DNA of 64,000 nt, from positions 103,446 to 167,445 of the forward strand of contig ML976712.1 in the NCBI GenBank assembly GCA_010015655.1. Direction: 5' to 3'. Made by a program: the position numbers and the translations under genes. Below, piece after piece: positions 35,894 to 45,280 of the stretch. How positions within the stretch are numbered: the first letter of the stretch is position 1; each line of letters begins with the position of its first letter. Source of the stretch: Bimuria novae-zelandiae CBS 107.79 (taxonomy: Eukaryota > Ascomycota > Dothideomycetes > Pleosporales > Didymosphaeriaceae). Below the pieces are notes generated by a model. It was given only the letters and a program-made list of their open reading frames with translations. It was not told the DNA's origin and did no database searches.

Positions 35894-36912
35894 ATGCGCA
35901 AACCAGCAAACATAGCGCCAAACTTGGCAGTCTCGCAGCGGCAATTGATTTACGACATGATCATCAGTAACGAGCTCACTGCCGTTCAAATGGCTAATGT
36001 AGCTAACTGTAGCGTCCGCTCCGTCAAGTACATCCGCTCCAACCTGCGGGCCTTCAAAACCGTCAAAGCGCCGTGGAATGGCGGCGGACGTCCTCGATAT
36101 ATCACGCCCCCGATGCTCGAAGCCCTCCGCGAACGCCTTCTTGAAAAACCGGATCAATACCTTGACGAGATGGTGGTCTTTTGTGGGACGAGTTTGAAGC
36201 CTTTGTGGCAACTTCCACTATCAGCAGGACGCTAAAGTCCATCGGCTGGTAGAAGAAGACATGCCGTCTAGTAGCCAAGGGCCATAATACAGATCTCCGG
36301 GACTATTCCCTGCATAACCTGTCTTCCTTCCGCTCCTATCACTTAGTATACGTAGATGAGTCTGGGTGTGACAAGAGGACCGGGTTCAGACGGACTAGGT
36401 GGTCTCCTCTTAGGACGGCACCTGTCCAGATAGCTAGGTATCAACGCAAGCAGCAGTATCAGATCCTGCCTACGTATATACAGGATAGGATCCTTCTTGC
36501 ACGCGTGTTCCAGGGCACGACGGATAGTGCCGTCTTCAAAGATTTCACCGAGCAGCTGCTCCACCATTGCGGTAGATGGCCAGAGCCGAACTCGGTGCTC
36601 GTGATGGACAACGCGTCTTCCCACCGTACCAAACAGATCGAGCAGATGTGTGCTGATGCAGGTGTTAAGCTGATGTACCTACCGCCGTACTCGCCGGACC
36701 TAAACCCGATCGTAGAGTTCTTTGCTGAGCTGAAGGCCTTCATCCAGCGTAAATGGAGCGAATATGAGGAGAATCCAGGACAAGGATTTCACATGTTCCT
36801 CGAGTGGTGCGTTGATTGTGTGGGGGGCAGAAAAAAAAAGCGCACGAGGTCATTTCAGGCATTCTGGGTGGACTATCGACGAGCTATAGAGCTTAACCAC
36901 AAGCAAATTTGA
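35894..36912 (+). pseudogene. Tc1/mariner-type transposase gene, frameshifted but not RIP-degraded
   Basis: Normal-GC sequence. The N-terminal 100 residues have a helix-turn-helix (QRQLIYDMI ... AVQMANVANCSVRSVKYIRS) and an arginine-rich GGGRPRY linker. Near 36,180 one base is missing in the block reading VVF-C-GTS, where family members have F-L-W-D-E-F. In the shifted frame the DDE catalytic domain follows: YVDESGCDKR, VLVMDNASSHRT, and PYSPDLNPIVEFFAELKAFI. There is an in-frame TAG after IGW near 36,248. The frame ends at 36,912, only 22 bp from the effector's stop codon. No right terminal inverted repeat is visible; gggtggccagtgtcagg at 35,799-35,815 could be part of the left one. Transposition of this copy is unlikely. 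Confidence 0.85.
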
Positions 36913-36933
36913 TCCTGTGTCTAGACGATATGC

Positions 36934-37828
36934 TCACTTTCCTCCAAAACTGATTCCACTGACTCCGCCATCAATGGTTCCGGCTTGAAAGCCAGAGTTG
37001 TTGTAGCCAAATGTTACACTGATTGAACGGCCCTGGTTGTCTGCAGCGGCTTTCGCTTCTTGGGCTTTGGACAGCAACTCAGCCAGCAGCTTCCGTGACG
37101 CAGTTATCGCTTTGCGCTCCTCCTCAAGCTGTCGCAGTGCCTCGGCATGACTCATTGTACTTTCATCTACTTGCTGATCATACGTTGCAAGCTTGAGCTC
37201 TTCGACCCTGTTCCCCAGCGCGCGTAGTTGCCCATCCGCTGCATCCACAGCGCTTTTAATCTCAAACTGCTTCGTCGATATCGTCCTCTTGGTCTCCTCA
37301 GTTATGTGAGTATGGCGGATGGAGCTATATCTGCAAGACAAGGAAGCGATAATCAGCATCGCGTCCGAACCCAAGGGCACAGACCGAAAGTACTTACAAG
37401 GTTGCCATGCTGACCACAGAATTGATAGTCACCTTGCAATTCTGGAGCTGCTCTGACATGGCCTTGATTTCCCCTTGCTTGAAGAAACCTACGTTTGCTC
37501 GATCTTGCCACGCCAATTTCCCGTTTCCTGAATGTCTAGTCCAGCGCTGAAGGTCGGTGCTGAACTGTTCGCACGCACTTGTGTAGATGCTGATAGTCGT
37601 CTTTGCCTCCTCGGCCACGCTGGCACCGAGTGGTTCCCAGTCCTGGTCCTTCACAGCTCCGAGCGAGGTGAGCGCCATGTCGACTGAACGCACATCATCC
37701 CTTAAGCGCTGGACCGTGTCTGGTGCGTCTTTGATATTCTGCAGGTCAACTAGAAGACGCCTCGTGGCGTTTAAGGCTGGGACAGTGACACCAACCACAC
37801 CTGCAGTAATACCGAAGGGATCGGGCAT
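36934..37828 (-). CDS. Fungal_N-type putative death effector with C-terminal amyloid-like motif
   Basis: Two exons, 37,828-37,398 and 37,330-36,934, with a 67-bp intron (gtaagt ... ttgcag, branch-like gctgat), encode 275 aa. Residues 1-145 resemble the Fungal_N domain found at the N-terminus of fungal STAND proteins: a small hydrophobic first helix (MPDPFGITAGVVGVTVPAL), then LLVDLQNIKDAP and VQRLRDDVRSVDMALTSL. Residues about 150-245 are charged and helical (EALRQLEEERKAITASRKLL). The last 30 residues switch to Gly/Asn/Ser with T250-F251, GFQAG (257-261), I263, G265 and V267-S268. These match the NLR's N-terminal residues with the same spacing. It is divergent from that NLR with 383 bp between starts. 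Such effectors are thought to attack membranes once their tail is templated; here that is inference. No stop or frameshift interrupts it. Confidence 0.88.
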
Positions 37829-38211
37829 TTGTATCTGATGAGATAGAAGCTAGGTTGAAAGAAAGAAGGGAATCCAAAGGCTTTAGTGGAAGCATGGCAG
37901 GCGGGGTTACCTATGGATTAAAGAGATTTGTTGCCAGCTGAGGGGACTGAGCGATCGAAAAGCCGGAGCTTTACCGAGAGGATGGGCCGTTTGTATTTGT
38001 CGGCGAGAGAAGCCAGGTGAGGGGAAGAAGAGAATCAGGAGATTTCAGCTGAGGCATGGCATGGCATGAGGGGTTCGCTCTCGACTGAACAGATGGGCCG
38101 CCGTCTGGGCTGAGCGGAAGGGCAAGCGCATTTAGACCGCCAGGCGCAGCTCCTGCTGGCGCTTCGTCGCAGACACTATGTGTCGTCGACGCACACAGTA
38201 TCGCTTCCATC
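37829..38211. promoter_or_regulatory. Shared divergent promoter of the effector/NLR pair
   Basis: 383 bp separate the two start codons, so both promoters must lie here, which would favour co-expression. The sequence has normal GC and includes a short duplication tggcatggcatg (about 38,056-38,067). No transcription factor site can be assigned with confidence. Confidence 0.55.
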
Positions 38212-41200
38212 ATGCAGTCTTTGATAACATTTGTCGGTAAAAATCTCGGCTTCCAAGCCGGGATCATCAACGGCCCGGTCAGCACCACGTTCCACCTTTC
38301 GCCTGGTAAGTCGCGTGCGGGGTCGCAGGGGTTCGAGCACGCGCGCTAACTGGTTGCTCCACTAAAGAACGACCCGAGACTCCACCACGTCCATCGGCCG
38401 TGATACCCTTCACTCGCGACGGAGATTTCGTCGAGCGAGGGGCGATACTCGATCAGATCCAACAAAAATGCGCTGTGCCAGGTTCACGGACCGCGCTGGT
38501 CGGCCTGGGTGGCGTCGGGTGAGCAGGAACAGCTCTACGGATAGCCATTGCTGACTACGGAGAAGCAAGTCGCAGCTTGCCATCGAATATGCTTATCGAA
38601 CTTGCGATCAATCACCCGAGACGTGGGCGTTCTGGGTCTACTCTAGCAACGCAGCGCGGTTTGAGCAGAGCTATCGCGACATTGCCGACAGCGTCAAGAT
38701 CTTCGGGCGGCGGGACCCTCAAGCCAACATCTTCAAGCTGGTGCACAACTGGCTGCGCGATAGCAAGGAGCGGTGGCTGCTCGTTCTGGACAACGTGGAC
38801 GATGCTCGTTTTCTTCTCGATGCTCATGCCCACAGCCACGGCCTGACTAGCGACTCGGAGACGGCTCCCAAACCGCTGCGAGAATACCTTCCCCACTGCA
38901 AGCGGGGCTCGATCCTCATAACGACACGGAACAAGGAAGCAGCACTAAAGCTGGTCGAGCAGCGCGACATCGTCGCTGTAGAGCCGATGGATGAGGCACA
39001 CGCGCTGGCGCTTTTCGAGAAGAAGCTAGGAGTGCAAGGAGACAGCAGTGATGTTGCGGAACTTGCAGCGGCGCTCGAGTACATGCCGCTCGCGATTGTG
39101 CAAGCGGCGGCGTATATCTCGCAACGAGCGCCTCGATGCTCCGTGAGGCAATACCTCGAAAAGTTTACGAAGAGTGACCGCAAAAGAATCAGCCTTCTTA
39201 GTCGCGAAGACTCGCCAAGTCGCCCAACCGCCAATCAGGGACAGCTCCGTCGAGACTGGGAGGCGAAGAAGTCCATCCTCATCACTTGGCAGATCTCTTT
39301 CGAGCACATCCAGCAGACGCGGCCATCAGCGGCCGATTTGCTGTCGCTCATGAGCTTCTTCGACCGGCAAGGAATCCCAGAGGCCTTGCTGCGCAATCGC
39401 ACCAGGCAGGGAGATTCCCAGAGTGGTCAGGAAGAGTGGGAGGAGGACGGCTTAGATAGCGATGAAGAAGACATCTTATCGCAGTCTAGCGCGAGCGGGG
39501 ATGAGTTTGAAGACGATGTGGTGACACTGCGAAACTTCTCCTTCATCACCGTTAATGCTAACGGAATAACCTTCGAAATGCACGCGCTGGTGCAGCTAGG
39601 GACGCGCAAGTGGCTTGAAGCCAACGGCAAGCTCGAGCGGTGGAAACAGCAGTTTATCCATAATCTTTATGCAGAGTTTCCGACAGGAGAGTACGAAAAT
39701 TGGGCAGCATGTCAGGCACTCTTCGCGCACGCCAAGTCAGCTGCAGCGCAGCAGCCAGAGGAGGAGGAGTCGCTGGCAGAGTGGGCCACACTACTTTATC
39801 GCGCAGCATGGTATGCATACACGAAGGGAAGTGCAACGGACGCAAAAAAGCTGGGTGTGAAGTCGATGAAAACACAAATGAAAATACTAGGCCAAGAGCA
39901 TGAAGACACTGTGAGAAGTATGGTAGTGGTGGGATTGGCATACAACCTTGAAGGGCGATGGAAGGAGGCGGAAGAGCGGTTTGTGCAAGTGATGGAGACT
40001 CGCAAGAAGAAACTCGGAGTAGACCATCCAGGCACGCTGGCCAGCATGGGCAACCTGGCGTTGACGTACTGCAATCAAGGCCGATGGAAGGAGGCCGAAG
40101 AGCTGTTTGTGCAAGTGATGGAGACTTGCAAGAAGAAGCTCGGAGCGGACCATCCAGACACGCTGACCAGCATGAACAACCTGGCATCGACGTACAGATA
40201 CCAAGGCCAATGGGGAGCGGCCGAAGAGCTGCTTGTGCAAGTGATGGAGATTCGCGAGAAGAAGATCGGAGCGGACCATCCAGACACGCTGACCAGCATG
40301 AACAACTTGGCATCGACGTACTGGAATCAAGGCCGATGGGACGCGGCCGAAGAGCTGTTTGTGAAAGTGATGGAGACGAGCAAGAAGAAGCTCGGAGTAG
40401 ACCATCCGGACACGCTGACCAGCATGAACAACCTGGCGTTGACGTACTGCAAAGGCCGATGGAAGGAGGCCGAAGAGCTGTTTGTGCAAGTGATAGAGAC
40501 GAGCAAGAAGAAGCTCGGAGTAGACCATCCAGACACGCTGACCAGCATGAACAACCTGGCGTTGACGTACTGNNNNNNNNNNNNNNNNNNNNNNNNNNNN
40601 NNNNNNNNNNNNNNNNNNNNNNNNNNNNNNNNNNNNNNNNNNNNNNNNNNNNNNNNNNNNNNNNNNNNNNNNNNNNNNNNNNNNNNNNNNNNNNNNNNNN
40701 NNNNNNNNNNNNNNNNNNNNNNNNNNNNNNNNNNNNNNNNNNNNNNNNNNNNNNNNNNNNNNNNNNNNNNNNNNNNNNNNNNNNNNNNNNNNNNNNNNNN
40801 NNNNNNNNNNNNNNNNNNNNNNNNNNNNNNNNNNNNNNNNNNNNNNNNNNNNNNNNNNNNNNNNNNNNNNNNNNNNNNNNNNNNNNNNNNNNNNNNNNNN
40901 NNNNNNNNNNNNNNNNNNNNNNNNNNNNNNNNNNNNNNNNNNNNNNNNNNNNNNNNNNNNNNNNNNNNNNNNNNNNNNNNNNNNNNNNNNNNNNNNNNNN
41001 NNNNNNNNNNNNNNNNNNCGGAGTAGACCATCCAGACACGCTGACCAGCATGAACAACCTGGCGTTGACGTACTGCAATCAAGGCCGATGGGGAGCGGCC
41101 GAAGAGCTGCAGGCGCAAGTGATGGAAACGAGCAAGGAGAAACTTGGCGTGGACCATCCAGACACGCTGGCCAGCATGAACAATCTTGCCATGACGTACA

Positions 41201-41763
41201 TGAATCAAGGACGATGGGATGCTGCTGAAGAGCTGCAGGTGCAAGTGATGGAGACTTTCAAGAAGCTTGGAGTAGACCATCCAGACACGCTGACCAGCAT
41301 GGCTAACCTGGCGTCGACGTACAGGAATCAAGGGCGATGGGATGCTGCTAAAGAGCTGCAGGTGCAAGTGATGGAGACGCGCAAGGAGAAACTCGGAGCA
41401 GACCATCCAGACACGCTGACCAGCATGAACAACCTGACGTTGACGTACAGGAATCAAGGGCGATGGGATGCTGCTGAAGAGCTGCAGGTGCAAGTGATGG
41501 AGACAAGCAAGGAGAAATTTGGAGCAGACCATCCAGACACGGTAACCAGCATGAACAATCTTGCCTTCACGTGGAAAGAACAGGGCCGAGATGCGGAAGC
41601 TATAAATCTAATGAGGGAATGTGTACATCTTGGACAACACGTTCTTGGAGTTGATGACCCTCGTTTCATATCTTCCTTAACGATTTTAGCTGCATGGGAG
41701 ATGGAGCAAGCCGGTGACTTAGCTGGGGGAAGCGTGGCTGATAATGGACAAGATGTAGATTAG
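38212..41763 (+). CDS. NLR/STAND protein: amyloid-like motif, NB-ARC, TPR array (contains assembly gap)
   Basis: Three exons: 38,212-38,305, 38,368-38,518 and 38,566-41,763. Introns of 62 and 47 bp restore one frame, and the second interrupts the P-loop codons. Residues 1-28 hold T6-F7, GFQAG (13-17), I19, G21, V23-S24, followed by FHL and PERPETPP. NB-ARC follows: P-loop GLGGVGKS (77-84), Walker B WLLVLDNVDD (152-161), GSILITTR (196-203) and LEYMPLAI (252-259). After an acidic linker, a kinesin-light-chain-type TPR array begins near residue 522 in 42-residue units (LG-x-DHPDTLTSMNNLA-x-TY-x-NQGRW-x-AEEL). At least 11 units are visible. A 446-N gap (40,573-41,018) lies inside and breaks the frame as written. 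STAND proteins oligomerise on ligand binding; this one probably seeds the adjacent Fungal_N-type protein. Estimated length is about 1,145 aa. Confidence 0.92.
39886..41700 (+). repeat. Tandem 126-bp TPR-coding repeats
   Basis: The block cggag(t/c)(a/g)gaccatcc recurs at 40,015, 40,141, 40,267 and 40,393 (spacing exactly 126), then 40,516 (123, one codon lost in YCKGRW) and, after the gap, 41,019. Neighbouring units are nearly identical at the nucleotide level. Pre-gap and post-gap units differ mainly at the helix-B end (ELFVQVMET versus ELQVQVMET). Such homogeneity suggests recent unequal exchange and probably caused the assembly gap. Confidence 0.93.
40573..41018. other. Assembly gap (446 N)
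   Basis: Unknown bases inside the TPR array. Register of the flanking repeats predicts a missing length of 69 + 126n; n = 3 gives 447, one more than the 446 Ns. Frame continuity also requires a multiple of three, which 446 is not. Confidence 0.98.
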
Positions 41764-41979
41764 GCAGACGTAATTAATGTATTGAATTATCTGGAATAGC
41801 ACCTGCTAAGCCACCGCGTCTCCGCTAGAACTCGGCAGACTAGCCAGGTTGGGATTGTCAAGACTCGACAGACGATGATTGGTCAGAATATAGGAAGGAC
41901 ATCCTAGCACGACAAGGGTGTCAAAGAATCTTTATGTACACGAAAGGTGAAGGCGGTTTTGCAAGCGACTGTATATTCT
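41764..41979. other. 3' flank of the NLR, duplicated inversely at 27,775-28,003
   Basis: Normal-GC sequence after the NLR stop codon. Its reverse complement matches the flank of the NLR pseudogene fragment. The block aaaggtgaaggcggttttgc is shared with few changes. It ends abruptly at the AT-rich gypsy relic near 41,980, which marks one edge of the duplicated segment. Confidence 0.8.
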
Positions 41980-44535
41980 AGTTTCTTATGCTTTTTTTCT
42001 TAGATTTAAAGATTCTTTATAAGTAGATTTGCTTTATCCCCCTTCTTTAGCTAAGGTGCTGTTTTTTGTTTTTAGTTTATATAAGAAATACTTTACTAGT
42101 AAGGTTTCTTAAGATTCTCTTAGAGTTATTTATATATATTTTTTATAGTTTTTGTCATGTTAATCGCTTTCTCCGTCCTAATTACTATAAGAAATATTTA
42201 ATTAAAGAGATATAGGTGGCTTTCGTAGTTTATATAAAATAGTGTGTATCTAGTTATTACTAATACTTTATTATTATATGCTAGTTGTGCTATAAGTAAT
42301 AGTGAAATCTAGTTATTCTTCTAGTTATTATAGTAGGTGCGTAGATACGTCTCGATTATCTAATTCGTACGTTCTATTTGTCCGTCCGTCTATAGATAAT
42401 ATACTATAGATAATTTTTATTTTACTCTAATAAGTGCTATAGGCGTTGTCTAGTAGTTTAAGATAAAGAGCTTATCTCTATCGCTAATAATTATCTTTAA
42501 GATATCGTAGTATTGTATAAATTAATTTAGAATAAGAAATGCTAGTTCTTTAGCTATAATTACTTTTTAACAAGATAGTAGTTCCACGTATTTAGTAAAC
42601 TTATAAATAATTACTAATATAGTATTGCATTTTATTCCGTTTAATAGATCTTTTAACTTAGGTAACCTAGTTATAAAGTCTATAGCGATATCTTCCTATA
42701 GTACTATAGGTATCTAGATTACTTATGTCTCTTTATACTTAAGGTATGTGGCGTACTTATTCTGTTAGCGACTTATATATCTTTAGATATGTTTTATAAT
42801 TACTTCCTTTAGATAAGTTCCATCGTTTTCTTAAGTCCTAAATATCTATATACTAGGTTATTATAATATTATTATATTATCTTAGTTTATAGTTCCTTAG
42901 GTACTTCTCGTGTCGTAACAAGGAGTTAGTTAAGTTCTGCTATAGGTTTACGAAATCTATCTATATTTTTTATAGTATTATAAAGTAAGTCTTTACCTTT
43001 TTTCTTATAAGGTTATTTTATTAGCTAAGTGCATCTGCTTGCCTATTTCTTTTTTCCTACTATATAAATAACCTTAAATTTATATTATTTAGTAGTTTAT
43101 AACTATTATTATTGTCGCGGTGTGAGTTCTTTTATTATTATAAATTATAGTAAATTTTTATAGTCTGTGTAGATTTTTAGCGTTAAGTAGCTAAGAGTAT
43201 AGATCCTCTAGTATTTTAATACTCTTATAATAGCGTAAAGTTTTTTATTATATACGTTGTATCGTGTTTCTGCGTCATTGAATTTTCGTGAGTAGTACGT
43301 AATTAGGTATTATTTACTATTCTTTTCTTGCTTTGCGCATGCGTCCATCGCGAGATCGCTTACGTCTATCTTAAATTATAGTAGTTCTCCCTTCCGAAAG
43401 TAGATAAGTGCTAGTAATATAATAAATGCTTTTTTTAAGAGTTAGAATAATATTCTGCACTTTTTTATCTATGTAAATGGTACATCTTTCTTAGTAAGGT
43501 TTATTAAGGGTATCGTGATTTTTATATATTCCCTAATAAATTATTAAATAAATTTATAAAATTTTAATAATTCTTAAATATTCTTCGCGGTCTTTAGTAT
43601 TAGCTAGTTTTTAATATATTTAATATTGTTAGGTGCTATTTTAATTCTATCTATACTAATAGTATCCTAGAAATTCTAGTTTTTGTACGTGGAATTTATA
43701 TTTCTTTAGTTTAATTTATAGGTGTGCTCTGTCTAGTGCCTTTAGTACTGTCTATACTTGTGGTACGTGGTCTAATTCGTTTTCGGAGAAGACGAGAATG
43801 TCGTCTATATATAATAATAATAAATATATCTAAATAGTTTTATAAAATATTATTAATAAGTACCTAAAATGTTGCTAGTGCAATAGTAAATCTAAAAGGC
43901 ATAACTATATATTTAAATAGTTTATAGCGTATTCTAAACGCTATCTTCTACTTATTACCTTTCTTAATTTTTATAAGGTAGTATTCGTCTTGTAGAACTA
44001 TTATTATAAAGATCTTTACTCTTAAGAGTTAGTCTTAGAGTTCTAAGATATTTAGTAGTAGGTATTAATTCTTAATTATTATATTATTAAGTTTCTTATA
44101 GTCTATATAGGGTCTTGGTTGTATATTATTCTTTAGTACAAATATAAAAGGATTAGCTACTAGTAACTTTAAAGTTTTAATATATTCCTTTCTAAGGCTT
44201 ATCTTAATAAATTCTTTTTCTTACTAGAGTTCTTTTTTAGCTTTACTATATAGTAGTCTAAAGGGTGGCGTTTTTCCTTCTTCTAGGTTAATTGTATAAT
44301 CCTAAAGTTAGTATTTTAAAAGATTTACTTTTCCTTCTCTTTTAGTAAACCTATAATTCCATGCTTAGTAGCATTCTAGAATTTTATAGTTTATATTGTT
44401 ATCTATCTTCTTACGCTCTGTAACCTGGTGGTTCCTGCCAGCGTCTGCTAAGGGTATTTCCCGTTTTTTAACTGTCTATCGCGAGACTATATTATTAATA
44501 GCTCTTTTATCTACTATCGTACTCTACTAATACGT

Positions 44536-44750
44536 TGTAATAGGCTAGATGCCTTGTTGTACTGTTCCTCGGTGAAACCCTCGGTGAAACCCTTAGTGCT
44601 CCTTTAGACTGAGTGGGGCCTTGGAAATCTCTCGAATCTTCTTAACAATAACAGCGCACATATAAGTTTGGCCTTACTTATAGATAGTTTACTCCTTATT
44701 AAATATAATCTTATTACTAGGTATTAGCAACCTTTGCGCAGCCCCTTACA
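44536..44750 (+). repeat. 5' LTR of the chromovirus
   Basis: 215 bp, from tgtaataggctagatgcc to gccccttaca. It differs from the 3' LTR mainly by C/T and G/A changes, as expected from RIP on an originally identical pair. Confidence 0.95.
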
Positions 44751-44918
44751 TTTTGTATTTAATTACCCTTAAGTAGCTGGTGTGGCTGTCCCCTAGTGCT
44801 CCACTAACGGACCGATTGCAAGACCTGCTTCCAAGCAGTGAGCAGTGACAAACTAAGCTATGTGGTTAATCCCTAGCCACCCCAACGGAACGACTTGCAA
44901 GACCTGCTTCTAAGCAGT

Positions 44919-45280
44919 GAGCACCACTACGACGAGCGACGCCAGTGCAGGGACCTTAACGGTTGAACGCCTGCCCGAGCACTACAACGAGCGACGCCAG
45001 TGCAGGGACCTCTAACGGTTGAACGCCTGCCCGAGCACCACGACGAGCGACGCCAGTGCAGGGACCTTTGACGGTTGAACGCCTGCCCAAGCACCACGAC
45101 GACGAGCAACGCCAGTGCAGGGACCTCTAACGGTTGAACGCCTGCCCGAGCACCACGACGAGCGACGCCAGTGCAGGGACCTTTGACGGTTGAACGCCTG
45201 CCTGAGCACTACGACGACGAGCAACGCTAGTGCAGGGACCTTTGACGGTTGAACGCCTGCCCAAGCACTACGACGAACGC
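44919..45280 (+). repeat. GC-rich minisatellite in the chromovirus leader
   Basis: Six tandem copies of a 55-59 bp unit containing gacgccagtgcagggacc, then acggttgaacgcctgcc. Unit lengths differ by extra gac triplets (gacgacgagc versus gacgagc). Two copies of another short block (gcaagacctgctt followed by aagcagtgagca) precede it at about 44,818 and 44,896. The array keeps high GC and CpA sites while flanking sequence is AT-rich. Confidence 0.9.

Noticed and set aside
38331..38350. tRNA-like ggttcgag box
   Set aside because: It lies inside the first NLR intron and no cloverleaf can be drawn around it.
44927..45224. Short minus-strand open frames in the minisatellite
   Set aside because: Their translation merely repeats with the 55-59 bp unit.
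44919..45280. CRISPR-like regular repeats
   Set aside because: The genome is eukaryotic and the units are contiguous tandem repeats without unique spacers, inside a retrotransposon leader.
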